Below the pieces are notes generated by a model. The model was not told where the DNA came from, made no database searches, and saw only the letters and a list, made by a program, of their open reading frames with translations. Shown one piece after another: positions 34,168 to 41,588 of a stretch of DNA of 41,588 bases (position 1 is its first letter; every line of letters starts with the position of its first letter). A program made the position numbers and the translations under genes. The stretch spans positions 1-41,588 of the forward strand of contig JBAZQB010000010.1 in NCBI GenBank assembly GCA_041645435.1, written 5' to 3'. The stretch is from Methanoregula sp. (lineage in GTDB: Archaea > Halobacteriota > Methanomicrobia > Methanomicrobiales > Methanospirillaceae).

Positions 34168-34353
34168 ATGGCAGCACCAAAGAAAGGAGCCAAGGCCAAG
34201 GGACCCCAGAGGGGTGCGCACTTCAAGGTTGAAGGCGACAAGATCACCACCGCAAAGAAATACTGCCCGCGCTGCGGACCCGGTATCATGATGGCGGACC
34301 ACAAGGATCGCCTTACCTGCGGCAAGTGCGGATATACCGAATTCAGAAAATAA
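34168..34353 (+). CDS. rps27ae: 30S ribosomal protein S27ae
   Basis: This 61-residue zinc-ribbon protein has a basic N-terminus and ligands at Cys33, Cys36, Cys51 and Cys54 (CPRCGPG and CGKCGYTEF). It is the archaeal counterpart of the ribosomal half of eukaryotic ubiquitin-S27a. It sits between S24e and the kae1-bud32 gene, an order conserved in many archaea. A gap of only six bases separates it from the next start. Confidence 0.95.
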   Translation: MAAPKKGAKAKGPQRGAHFKVEGDKITTAKKYCPRCGPGIMMADHKDRLTCGKCGYTEFRK

Positions 34354-34359
34354 GCACCA

Positions 34360-35943
34360 ATGCCTGTTTTTGGGCAGATACTTGGGATTGAGGGCACAGC
34401 CTGGAACCTCAGTGCCGCTCTTTTTGATCGCGATCTTATCACGCTGGCTTCACGACCCTACAGCCCGGCAACGGGGGGCATTCACCCCCGGGAAGCAGCC
34501 CAGCATCACGCGTCAGTCATGAAGGAGCTGATAGGTTCGGTGCTCACCGAGCCTGAAAAAATAACCGGCATTGCTTTTTCCCAGGGGCCGGGGCTCGGTC
34601 CCTGCCTGCGGACGGTTGCAACAGCAGCCCGGTCCCTTGCGCTTGCACTTGAGGTTCCCCTGATAGGAGTCAATCACTGCGTTGCCCACGTTGAGATAGG
34701 TTGTTTTGCTACCGGTTGTCGCGATCCCATCGTTTTGTACGCAAGCGGTGCAAATACCCAGGTGATAGGGTACCTGAACGGCAGGTACCGCATCTTTGGC
34801 GAGACGCTCGACATCGGGATTGGCAATGCGCTGGACAAATTCGCCCGGTCAAAAAATCTCCCGCATCCGGGAGGCCCTATCATCGAAGCGCAGGGAAAAC
34901 AGGGGCAGTATATTGAACTCCCGTACACGGTGAAGGGAATGGATCTGGCCTTCTCCGGCCTTGTCTCTGCTGCAAAGGACAGCAAGGCATCAATGCCGGA
35001 TGTCTGCTACAGCCTGCAGGAGACCGCGTTTGCAATGTGCGTGGAAGTCGTTGAACGGGCTATGTCGCTTGCCGGGAAAAATGAAGTACTGCTTGTTGGG
35101 GGTGTAGGGGCAAACAGGCGCCTCCAGGAAATGCTCCGGATAATGTGCGAGGATCGCGGTGCGCAATTCTTTGTTCCCGAGCAGAAATATCTTGGCGACA
35201 ACGGGGCAATGATCGCCTATACCGGGAAGATGATGCTGGAGAGCGGGCTTATCACGCCAATAGAATCCTCACAGGTCAATCCCTCATTCCGCTCGGATGA
35301 GGTCGCGGTTACCTGGAAACACGATGCCCCCCCTGCACACGTCGCGGTTCAGCCCGGTAACGGCACACAGAAGCGGGGGGCAGAAGCCGTCATCACATTT
35401 CACGATGGCCTTGCAGAGAAGAGGAGGGTCTCGAAACGTTACCGCGTGGCAGCACTCGATAAGCGCCTGATCGCGGAAAGAACACGGGCGGAAGCCCGCC
35501 TCATCCACACAGCCCGCAAAAGTGGCGTACCCACACCCATCATGAGCGACATCACTGCTGATACCATCGTCATGGAAGAAATTCAGGGAACCCTGCTCAC
35601 CCACGCACTGCACGAATCCACGGTCATGGAAGCCGGCAGGATGGTAGGCAGACTTCACAAGGCGGGCATCATGCACGGAGACCTCACGACAAGCAACCTG
35701 ATCCTTCGAAAAGGCGACAGGAAATGCGTTCTGATCGACTTCGGGCTTGCACAGGCAACCACCGAGATCGAGCAGCGGGGCGTTGACATCCATGTGCTGT
35801 TCCAGACCCTTGAGAGCACCGCACCTGAGCAGGCAGATGCACTCAAAGCAGTCTTTATTGCAGGGTATACGGAAACGTTCGATGGTGCTGCTGATGTGAT
35901 TCATCGCGAACACGAGATCGAACTGAGGGGAAGATACCTGTGA
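34360..35943 (+). CDS. Kae1-Bud32 fusion (KEOPS t6A enzyme and kinase)
   Basis: This 527-residue protein fuses two KEOPS subunits. Kae1 (about 1-325) transfers threonylcarbamoyl to A37 of ANN-decoding tRNAs. It has GIEGTAWN at the N-terminus, metal-binding His106 and His110 in NHCVAHVE, and GGVGANRRL. Bud32 (about 345-527) is a small RIO-like kinase/ATPase with HGDLTTSN (catalytic Asp441) and DFGLA (metal-binding Asp460). The fusion is known in several methanogens and haloarchaea. The stop overlaps the GTG of the NTP pyrophosphatase gene. Confidence 0.96.
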   Translation: MPVFGQILGIEGTAWNLSAALFDRDLITLASRPYSPATGGIHPREAAQHHASVMKELIGSVLTEPEKITGIAFSQGPGLGPCLRTVATAARSLALALEVPLIGVNHCVAHVEIGCFATGCRDPIVLYASGANTQVIGYLNGRYRIFGETLDIGIGNALDKFARSKNLPHPGGPIIEAQGKQGQYIELPYTVKGMDLAFSGLVSAAKDSKASMPDVCYSLQETAFAMCVEVVERAMSLAGKNEVLLVGGVGANRRLQEMLRIMCEDRGAQFFVPEQKYLGDNGAMIAYTGKMMLESGLITPIESSQVNPSFRSDEVAVTWKHDAPPAHVAVQPGNGTQKRGAEAVITFHDGLAEKRRVSKRYRVAALDKRLIAERTRAEARLIHTARKSGVPTPIMSDITADTIVMEEIQGTLLTHALHESTVMEAGRMVGRLHKAGIMHGDLTTSNLILRKGDRKCVLIDFGLAQATTEIEQRGVDIHVLFQTLESTAPEQADALKAVFIAGYTETFDGAADVIHREHEIELRGRYL

Positions 35944-36512
35944 AACTTACCATAGTCACCAGTAATGCAAACAAAGCTGCAGAGGTTGCTGCATTTTTCA
36001 AAGGTGCGCTGGATGTTACGCACATGGCGCTTGAAATACCGGAGCACCGCTCCGATGATGTGGGGGAGATCGCAAAGGGCAAAGCGCAGTATGCCTATGA
36101 CCATCTCCGGACACCGCTCATCGTTGACGATACCGGTTTTTCCATCGATGCCCTGAACGGCTTTCCCGGACCCTATGCGGCGTATGTCCTGCACACGCTG
36201 GGCAATACCGGTATCCTGAAACTTATGGATGGTGTGAAAAACCGGAATGCCCACTTCACCACCGCGATCGCATACGCGGATAACGCAGGTATCCGGGTAT
36301 TTACCGGAACAATACACGGCAGCATCACGACATCTCCGCAAGGTAATAACGGGTTTGGCTACGATCCGATTGTGGACATTGACGGGCGGACGCTTGCAGA
36401 GATGTCCCTTGAGGAAAAAAGCGTCATGTCCCACCGTGCCAGGGCCCTTGCTGCATTCCGTGACTGGTTTTTGGAAAAAAACCAATCCGACCCCCTTGAC
36501 ACAAACGGTTAA
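35940..36512 (+). CDS. XTP/dITP diphosphatase (Ham1/RdgB family)
   Basis: The enzyme hydrolyses deaminated purine nucleotides such as dITP and XTP to keep them out of DNA and RNA. The 190-residue protein has the family signatures TSNANKAAEV at the N-terminus, VDDTGFSIDALNGFPGPYAAY in the middle and NNGFGYDPI followed by EEKSVMSHRARAL near the end. Its GTG start overlaps the kae1-bud32 stop as GTGA, which implies coupled translation. The downstream L40e gene begins 47 bases later. Confidence 0.94.
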   Translation: MKLTIVTSNANKAAEVAAFFKGALDVTHMALEIPEHRSDDVGEIAKGKAQYAYDHLRTPLIVDDTGFSIDALNGFPGPYAAYVLHTLGNTGILKLMDGVKNRNAHFTTAIAYADNAGIRVFTGTIHGSITTSPQGNNGFGYDPIVDIDGRTLAEMSLEEKSVMSHRARALAAFRDWFLEKNQSDPLDTNG

Positions 36513-36559
36513 GAAGTCTTACAGCTTTCTTATAAGGGCAGAGACAGGAGTGTATTTCG

Positions 36560-36706
36560 ATGGCAAAATTCCCTGAAGCCGAAGCCCGGTTACTCAACGT
36601 GAAGATATGTATGCATTGCAACGCCCGCAATGCGATCCGCGCAACCAGCTGCCGCAAATGCGGTTACACGAACTTGCGCCCCAAGAACAAAGAGCGAAAA
36701 GCATAA
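36560..36706 (+). CDS. rpl40e: 50S ribosomal protein L40e
   Basis: This very short gene encodes 48 residues beginning MAKFPEAEARLLNVK, with a zinc ribbon at Cys17, Cys20, Cys31 and Cys34 (CMHC and CRKC) and a basic tail, NLRPKNKERKA. It matches archaeal L40e, homologous to the ribosomal part of eukaryotic ubiquitin-L40. GGAG lies about ten bases before the ATG. It is easy to miss by length-filtered gene finding. T-runs follow at 36722-36728 and 36734-36739, so it ends the ribosomal transcript. Confidence 0.95.
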   Translation: MAKFPEAEARLLNVKICMHCNARNAIRATSCRKCGYTNLRPKNKERKA

Positions 36707-36721
36707 TTGATATCTTCAATA

Positions 36722-36739
36722 TTTTTTTCTCTCTTTTTT
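36722..36739 (+). terminator. T-run terminator after L40e
   Basis: Runs of seven and six Ts begin 16 bases after the L40e stop. The remaining 100 bases to the convergent gene hold a TATA-like GTTTAAAAAAC and only a 30-codon frame without clear protein character. Confidence 0.55.
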
Positions 36740-36841
36740 GGGTTTTCTTAACGAAAACAGAATGTTTAAAAAACTGTGGAAAGGTCACCAGGACTTTCAT
36801 GCATGGTTCATGAAAATACCCCGGCCATTATCGTGTAAAGA

Positions 36842-37492
36842 TTATGCACTGTAATATGTGACACGTTTTCCTTTCTTTGCGTATTCTCCCGCAAAGGTCT
36901 CGATATTGCGCTTGTAACCGATCCGGTCAACGAAGCCCAGTTCGCGGAGTTTCTCCCTTGCCCGCATAACATCTGCTTCATCTGCCCAGTCCTTTGTATA
37001 GACGTAGATTACCTTGCGGTTGTCCCGTGAATCCGGGTTGGGTTTTGCCGTGCTCACCTTTGCCGAGATCCCTAAGTCGAGAGCCACCGTTGCATTGCGC
37101 ACTTTTGTCCAGGCACCATCCACCTGATCGGGTTCCTGGAAGATCAGCCACTTGCCCGCATTCTCATCCTCGATCGCTTCTGGGGCACTCCCCGGTGCGT
37201 CCTGAACGATCCAGTACATCTGCGTGGTTTTTGTAGGAAGTACCCCTTCACCGTCACAGAGCTGCTGGTATATGGTGTCAAGGTTTGAAAAATGGGAAAG
37301 CATTGCTTCAGCCAGTTGCGGGTATTCTTCGGTGAACTTCTGGAAAATTGCCGCGAGATCCGGTTTGAAATCAATACCGCCTTCGACAAGGGCATAAAGA
37401 TATTTACCCTGTGCCTGGAGGCTCCTGTTCAGGAGGTGCTCGAAGATGCCGTATGCCACGTCAGCCAGCGCTTCGGAATCGACTTCCGCCAT
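36842..37492 (-). CDS. BLES03/DUF1917-like protein
   Basis: The 216-residue soluble protein has a C-terminal domain (about 90-216) resembling the BLES03/DUF1917 family, sometimes labelled a putative phosphothreonine lyase domain. Recognisable segments are YWIVQDAP, ENAGKWLIFQEPDQVDGAW, GISAKVSTAKPNP and VIYVYTKDWADEADVMRARE. The N-terminal 80 residues are helical. Its biochemical role is unknown and the lyase label rests on distant structural likeness. The start at 37492 is supported by a TATA element about 26 bases upstream. It diverges from htpX over a 210-base gap. Confidence 0.7.
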   Translation of the reverse strand: MAEVDSEALADVAYGIFEHLLNRSLQAQGKYLYALVEGGIDFKPDLAAIFQKFTEEYPQLAEAMLSHFSNLDTIYQQLCDGEGVLPTKTTQMYWIVQDAPGSAPEAIEDENAGKWLIFQEPDQVDGAWTKVRNATVALDLGISAKVSTAKPNPDSRDNRKVIYVYTKDWADEADVMRAREKLRELGFVDRIGYKRNIETFAGEYAKKGKRVTYYSA

Positions 37493-37512
37493 GCGTACCT
37501 TTCCGATGTTAC

Positions 37513-37523
37513 AAAATATAAGC
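37513..37523 (-). promoter_or_regulatory. Likely TATA box for the DUF1917-like gene
   Basis: On the minus strand this reads GCTTATATTTTG with neighbours and is centred 26 bases before the ATG at 37492, the classic spacing for a leaderless archaeal mRNA. Confidence 0.5.
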
Positions 37524-37666
37524 TTGTGTTATTGATTTCTGGTGAGGGGGGCTGTTTTGTCAGTTACCAATGTTTTACCGGGTCCCTTTTTTCGCACGAC
37601 TTCGCATAATTATCAGGAATGCAAAAAAAAGGTTCAGAATAAAGCCGGTTTTTTGCAACAGTCGAA

Positions 37667-37676
37667 TGTTTTAAGA
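37667..37676 (+). promoter_or_regulatory. Likely TATA box for htpX
   Basis: TGTTTTAAGA is centred about 31 bases before the htpX ATG at 37703 and gives a leader of only a few bases. The rest of the divergent 210-base gap is AT-rich without a recognisable gene. Confidence 0.45.
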
Positions 37677-37702
37677 GCGCTACCATCGAAAATGTACTAA
37701 TT

Positions 37703-38584
37703 ATGGATTGGAAACGTGACTGGGGCCTTACGGGCAGGGTATGGCTGACGATGTTCTTACTGTTCATCCTGTACCTTGTGTTCATGACAGTATTGTTGGC
37801 GTTTGGAGCCGGTTACTGGCTGATTGTCCTCCTTGCGGTAGGAATGGGATTGGTCCAATACTTCTTCTCGGATAAGCTGGTGCTCTGGTCAACCGGGGCA
37901 CGCATCATAGAAGTGGATGAATATCCGGAACTCCACCGGACAGTAGAGAAGCTCTGCACGGAAGCAGATCTCCCCAAGCCAAAGATTGCCATCATGCAGA
38001 GCCCGGTGCCAAATGCTTTTGCCACCGGCAGGAGTCCGAAGCATGCCGTTGTTGCCTGCACGGATTCGATCATGCGGCTGCTCACCAGGGATGAACTGGA
38101 GGCAGTACTTGCCCACGAACTGGCCCATGTGAAAAACCGCGATATCCTGACCATGACCATGGCCAGTTTTATTGCAATGATCGCATCGATGATCATGCAG
38201 AGTTTCTTCTTCTCTGCACTATTCGGCGGGCGTGATCGTGAAGGCGGCAGTTGGATCATTGTCTGGATCGTTTCGATTGTCGTGTATGCTGTCAGTACGC
38301 TGCTGATCCTCGCCCTTTCAAGATACCGCGAGTTCGCAGCAGATCGCGGCAGCGCGCTCATCACGAAAAACCCGCGGGCACTTATCTCAGCCCTCAACAA
38401 GATCAGCGGCAGGATGGATGCAGTTCCACCGGAATACAAGGCTAAGGTCGAGGCGGCAAATGCATTCTTTATCATCCCCGCCATTTCAGGCAAATCCTTT
38501 ATGGAACTTCTTTCAACGCACCCGCCACTCGAAAAGCGCATCGCCAACCTCGAAAAAGTCGAAACCGAGATGCGGGGATACTAA
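37703..38584 (+). CDS. htpX: Membrane metalloprotease HtpX
   Basis: HtpX is a zinc M48 protease in the membrane that degrades misfolded membrane proteins. The 293-residue protein has the usual four hydrophobic segments (about 13-33, 36-54, 151-173 and 183-205). The zinc motif HELAH is at 138-142, with the third ligand Glu210 in SRYREFAADRGSA. The catalytic domain faces the cytoplasm. Length and order are standard. It is monocistronic by appearance, with its own TATA element and a 141-base gap after it. Confidence 0.95.
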   Translation: MDWKRDWGLTGRVWLTMFLLFILYLVFMTVLLAFGAGYWLIVLLAVGMGLVQYFFSDKLVLWSTGARIIEVDEYPELHRTVEKLCTEADLPKPKIAIMQSPVPNAFATGRSPKHAVVACTDSIMRLLTRDELEAVLAHELAHVKNRDILTMTMASFIAMIASMIMQSFFFSALFGGRDREGGSWIIVWIVSIVVYAVSTLLILALSRYREFAADRGSALITKNPRALISALNKISGRMDAVPPEYKAKVEAANAFFIIPAISGKSFMELLSTHPPLEKRIANLEKVETEMRGY

Positions 38585-38670
38585 CACTATCCCGTTTTTT
38601 TCGTTCTGCATTCCTGTTCCGTTTGAATACGGAAAATTTGTCCTGTAGCAGTTTCACAGCACAGAGTGAA

Positions 38671-38690
38671 TGATGTAATTTATATCATCA
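38671..38690. promoter_or_regulatory. Imperfect palindrome over a TATA-like core before the signalling gene
   Basis: The arms TGATG and CATCA flank an AATTTATAT core that could be the TATA box, about 45 bases before the start at 38726. A dimeric regulator bound here would block the promoter. The evidence is the symmetry alone. Confidence 0.3.
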
Positions 38691-38725
38691 GGGGCTTATT
38701 TTGATTATATAGAGAGGAAATTCCC

Positions 38726-40114
38726 TTGCTCTCAGTGCTCCTCGTAGATGATGAATCCAGCCTGCTGGAAATTATCAAGATCGTTTCCGAACAGTCGAGT
38801 GAGATGACCGTTCAGACTGCACAGTCTGCACAAGAGGCGCTCACTATCCTGCAGGGTAAAACGTTCGATGCGATCATCGTTGATTACCATATGCCCGATA
38901 TCAACGGTATCGAATTTTTAAAAATTCTCCGCTCGAAAGGCAATGCCACGCCGGTCATCATCTTCACAGCAGTGGGGCACGAACAGGCGGCCATCGACGC
39001 ACTGAACAATGGTGCAAACTTTTTTCTAAAAAAAGGAGAATCGCCGCGGATGCAGTACCGCGAACTGGTTGCCATTGTCAAACAGTCAGTTGAGCAGAAC
39101 TATATCGGGCGATCACTGGGTACAACCCAGCGGATCGTTTCGGATATTATCAACTTTTCATCAGATCCCAGCTTTGCCATCGATCGTGAAGGAAAAGTGA
39201 TGGCCTGGAATGATTCCATGGAGCATCTCACCGGGGTTCCGGCAAGCATGATGATAGGCAAGGGGGACCTCGCGTACGCAGAGCCGTTCTTTGGGGTCCG
39301 GAAAAAGATGCTGGTGGATCTGCTCTTTGAACCGGATGATGAGATCAAGCGGCTGGAGTACATGCTGGTCAGCCGGGTACCTAAAGGGATGGTCATTGCA
39401 GTGACCCGGGGACAGAAAAAGGACGGGAGTGGCTGGACCATCTGGGCAAAGGCAAAACCCATCTATGACGGTCGTGGAGAATGCATAGCGGCTATCAGCA
39501 TGGTACGCGATGTCACGGCAACGTTTGGGGATGTCACTATCCAGGCAGCACCGGTTGATAAACCGGTACTGCCTCAGGGCGATCAGACACCCGCGGTGCT
39601 GATACCAGCAGGAGGATCCCTCAAAAAGACGCTGGGCAGGGCTCTGACTCACTATAAAGACGGGGTCGGCCTGTATGTGCGGGAAAGAAAATTTACTGCA
39701 GCGATTGCAGCCTTTGACCAGGCACTGGCAATCGATGAAAAACTCCCGTTCGCCTGGAACGATCGCGGCATCTGTTACCGGGAAACTGGGGACTATACCT
39801 CGGCGCTCAAATCACACCTGCGTGCCGTGGAGCTTGTACCGGACAACCCGGAATTTCTCTTCGATCTTGCCGAGACGCTCGAATTAATAGGTGTGCTCAA
39901 TATGGACAACAAGTACCTTGATTCTGCGATCCAGACATTGAGGATGGTAGTGAATATCTTACCCAATAATATGGAGGCCTGGAACCACCTGGGTATCTGC
40001 TACAAGGAGATGGGAAAAGCCGAGGAGGCCAAATTCTACTCTGAACGGGCCATGGAGATCAAACACGCGATGAAGGATACCCCCATTTTACGCAGGCGCG
40101 ATGAGTATCTCTGA
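38726..40114 (+). CDS. Response regulator with PAS domain and TPR repeats
   Basis: The 462-residue cytoplasmic protein has a CheY-like receiver (1-122) with acidic Asp8 and Asp9, phosphoacceptor Asp53 (IIVDYHMPD), Thr81 and Lys102. A PAS domain follows (about 138-265, FAIDREGKVMAWNDSMEHLTG), and the C-terminal half holds several TPR-like repeats (about 318-445, for example AWNDRGICYRETGDYTSALKS). There is no DNA-binding or enzymatic output, so it probably signals through protein contacts. No histidine kinase is adjacent. The start is TTG, supported by GAGAGGA about ten bases upstream; GTG at 38735 is less likely. Confidence 0.9.
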   Translation: MLSVLLVDDESSLLEIIKIVSEQSSEMTVQTAQSAQEALTILQGKTFDAIIVDYHMPDINGIEFLKILRSKGNATPVIIFTAVGHEQAAIDALNNGANFFLKKGESPRMQYRELVAIVKQSVEQNYIGRSLGTTQRIVSDIINFSSDPSFAIDREGKVMAWNDSMEHLTGVPASMMIGKGDLAYAEPFFGVRKKMLVDLLFEPDDEIKRLEYMLVSRVPKGMVIAVTRGQKKDGSGWTIWAKAKPIYDGRGECIAAISMVRDVTATFGDVTIQAAPVDKPVLPQGDQTPAVLIPAGGSLKKTLGRALTHYKDGVGLYVRERKFTAAIAAFDQALAIDEKLPFAWNDRGICYRETGDYTSALKSHLRAVELVPDNPEFLFDLAETLELIGVLNMDNKYLDSAIQTLRMVVNILPNNMEAWNHLGICYKEMGKAEEAKFYSERAMEIKHAMKDTPILRRRDEYL

Positions 40115-40204
40115 TCTTACCTGGGCACTGTTTTTCGATCATTCCCCTGGCACAGGGATTCGATTTCACATCATTTCAAGAGATGTACTATTACGAGGAT
40201 TGCG

Positions 40205-41251
40205 ATGATAGTACGCACAAGGCCAATCATTTTGAAGCAACATTGGTTACTGCCCGTAACGCTCCTGCTGATCCTGTGCCTCGCTCTGCCGGTGAATGCC
40301 CATATTCCGGTCAGTGCAGAGGGCAATTATGATATCAGTACCGCATTTTCCCTAGAAAAACCGACAAAATCCTACGTGATATACGGGCACCTGCACGAAG
40401 CAGGGGATGTCGCATATTACCAGCTGCGCATGAATCCGGGCGAGCGCCTTGTTCTCTCGCTCATGAATGCCGGGTATAATGCATCCGTCCCGGATGTGAT
40501 CGTTATGAGCCCGACAACGACCCTGTCACCTGGAGGACTCCCCGCACAGATCAGTGTCCCGCAGGGATATGGTACCGAGCTTGTAAAGGGGCAACCGCCC
40601 CCGATTGCAGGTTACGAGCCATTCAGCCCGGCACCGGTTTTTGAGGTTGTTACGTACTCAAAAGAGATTACTGCGCCGGGACTGTGGTATCTGGCGGTTG
40701 TCAGCCCGGCAGATGAAACCCGGTACAGTCTTGCAGTCGGATACGAAGAAGAGTATACACCATCGGAATGGGTGCTCGTTCCGGTCAGCGTGATATCCAC
40801 CCATCTCTGGGAGGGCCAATCGATCCTCGCGATTCTCACGCCTTTTCTTGCCGTCGTGATTCTCGGGTTTATCGTAATCTCCCGGCGCGAGAAACGCAGG
40901 GGTTCGCACCTCAGTTATTCCTGCTGGCTGGCAACTATCGCCGGCTTATGCTATCTTGGCGGTGCGGCGATCACGCTGGTTCAGATGATGCGGGCGCTGG
41001 CGGTTACGGGCTTTTTTTCTTCTGTTGCCCTCACCCTTGTTTTTGCTGTTATACCCTTAGCACTGGGTATCTGGGCACTACGCATGGGGCGATCATCATC
41101 AAAGAGGACGATGCAAGACCGGGCTTTCCTTGTGCTGATCGGTATACTGGGGCTCATCTTATGGGCAGGTCTGATCATTGGACCGGTGCTCGCAATTGGC
41201 GCGGCGGTACTTCCCGAGCGATTACCATCCTTCCATCCGGCAAATAAATAG
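40205..41251 (+). CDS. Exported membrane protein with four C-terminal helices
   Basis: I do not recognise a named family for this 348-residue protein. It begins with a clear signal peptide (basic start, hydrophobic 14-29, likely cut after VNA at 32). Residues 33-195 form an external, beta-rich domain with GDVAYYQLRMNPGERLVLSL, reminiscent of pre-peptidase-like sugar or surface-binding folds. Four transmembrane helices follow (about 207-226, 239-262, 268-294 and 303-332), with basic loops. A surface-stress or envelope function is conceivable. GAGG lies six bases before the ATG. It stands alone between the signalling gene and the tRNAs. Confidence 0.75.
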   Translation: MIVRTRPIILKQHWLLPVTLLLILCLALPVNAHIPVSAEGNYDISTAFSLEKPTKSYVIYGHLHEAGDVAYYQLRMNPGERLVLSLMNAGYNASVPDVIVMSPTTTLSPGGLPAQISVPQGYGTELVKGQPPPIAGYEPFSPAPVFEVVTYSKEITAPGLWYLAVVSPADETRYSLAVGYEEEYTPSEWVLVPVSVISTHLWEGQSILAILTPFLAVVILGFIVISRREKRRGSHLSYSCWLATIAGLCYLGGAAITLVQMMRALAVTGFFSSVALTLVFAVIPLALGIWALRMGRSSSKRTMQDRAFLVLIGILGLILWAGLIIGPVLAIGAAVLPERLPSFHPANK

Positions 41252-41380
41252 TCGCCATTTTTCAGACGTTTATCACATGGATTGTGTGCGAATATTACCG
41301 TTGAAAAAGTCCGCGTACCTGAACGATACTTTTGGGGAAACTGACATACAAGGCACAGTGTCTGCAGAAAATCCAGTGAC

Positions 41381-41392
41381 AATTATTAATAC
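41381..41392 (+). promoter_or_regulatory. Likely promoter of the tRNA pair
   Basis: AATTATTAATAC, the strongest AT block in the 170-base gap after the membrane-protein gene, lies about 30 to 40 bases before tRNA-Gly and fits a TATA box for a short precursor leader. The remainder of that gap shows nothing else I can name. Confidence 0.45.
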
Positions 41393-41421
41393 AGCTCCCC
41401 GCCAAAATTGTAGAGCACAGT

Positions 41422-41492
41422 GCATCGATGGTCTAGTGGTATGACTTAGGCCTTCCAAGCCTATAGCCCGGGTTCAATTCCCGGTCGATGCA
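41422..41492 (+). tRNA. tRNA-Gly (anticodon TCC)
   Basis: A complete 71-base cloverleaf. The acceptor stem GCATCGA pairs with TCGATGC, with discriminator A. The D arm is short (GTC/GAC). The anticodon stem TAGGC/GCCTA encloses the loop CTTCCAA with anticodon TCC, and the T arm is CCGGG-TTCAATT-CCCGG. CCA is not encoded, as is common in archaea. It reads GGA and probably GGG codons. Confidence 0.95.
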
Positions 41493-41494
41493 TC

Positions 41495-41568
41495 GGGCTC
41501 GTGGTCTAGTTGGCTATGACGTCGCCTTCACACGGCGGAGGTCCTGAGTTCGAATCTCAGCGGGCCCA
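41495..41568 (+). tRNA. tRNA-Val (anticodon CAC)
   Basis: A complete 74-base cloverleaf. The acceptor stem GGGCTCG pairs with CGGGCCC (one T-G pair), with discriminator A. The anticodon stem TCGCC/GGCGG encloses TTCACAC, giving anticodon CAC for GUG codons, and the T arm is CTGAG-TTCGAAT-CTCAG. CCA is not encoded. Only two bases separate it from tRNA-Gly, so both come from one precursor. A T-rich stretch follows at the window end. Confidence 0.95.
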
Positions 41569-41588
41569 TGTATTTTGTGATATTTTTC

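Noticed and set aside
36762..36854. A 30-codon plus-strand frame (MFKKLWKGHQDFH...) between L40e and the DUF1917-like gene.
   Set aside because: It overlaps the 3' end of the convergent gene, its start coincides with a TATA-like AT block, and it has no recognisable family or ribosome-binding site.

Overview
The window is a gene-dense chromosomal segment of a methanogenic archaeon. The strongest indicators are an O-phosphoseryl-tRNA synthetase (SepRS, almost confined to methanogens), archaeal aRF1, aIF2-gamma, Spt4, Rpo7, ribosomal proteins S24e, S27ae and L40e, a Kae1-Bud32 fusion, archaeal Taw1, an AglB oligosaccharyltransferase and tRNA genes without an encoded CCA. Gene content and moderately high GC suggest a Methanomicrobiales member close to Methanoregula; that placement is inference. 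I see no CRISPR array, insertion sequence or intact prophage, and no gene-free stretch exceeds 300 bases.

Layout. (1) 174-3252: the preQ0 operon queD-queE-queC for archaeosine synthesis, followed by a Nudix hydrolase and a lipoprotein-type alpha/beta hydrolase. (2) 3288-8752: a translation operon, aRF1-argS-taw1-sepS, with overlapping or nearly overlapping genes. (3) 8945-12332 on the minus strand: a DEDD exonuclease and a DUF1998 helicase matching the bacterial MrfB/MrfA (YprB/YprA) repair pair. A HAD phosphatase and a membrane-anchored transglutaminase-like protein read the other way. (4) 14462-15376 on the minus strand: an orphan SPPY-type DNA methyltransferase. (5) 15503-19231: a minimal SufC-SufB Fe-S assembly pair, Pcm, a cyclase-family hydrolase and an unrecognised cysteine-rich protein. 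(6) 19318-29147: an amino-sugar and N-glycosylation island comprising GlmM, two tandem GlmU-like proteins, GlmS, a hexapeptide acyltransferase, a glycosyltransferase and AglB. (7) 29225-30554: an HDAC-family deacetylase and a DUF2098 protein. (8) 30811-36706: the archaeal information-processing cluster aIF2-gamma, PIN nuclease, Rpo7, Spt4, GTP-dependent dephospho-CoA kinase, S24e, S27ae, Kae1-Bud32, Ham1/RdgB-type NTP pyrophosphatase and the 48-residue L40e. (9) 36842-41251: a BLES03/DUF1917-like protein, HtpX, a receiver-PAS-TPR signalling protein and a signal-peptide membrane protein. (10) 41422-41568: tRNA-Gly(TCC) and tRNA-Val(CAC), two bases apart.

How the genes fit together. Much of the window serves tRNA modification and translation: archaeosine precursor, wyosine, t6A, aminoacylation, initiation and termination. 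Region 6 supplies UDP-GlcNAc-type donors and the enzyme that transfers lipid-linked glycan to protein. The least expected items are the MrfBA-like pair, the split signatures of the two GlmU-like paralogues, a short protein-like frame antisense to the DUF2098-aIF2 gap (30551-30721), and a perfect 14-base palindrome ahead of queD.
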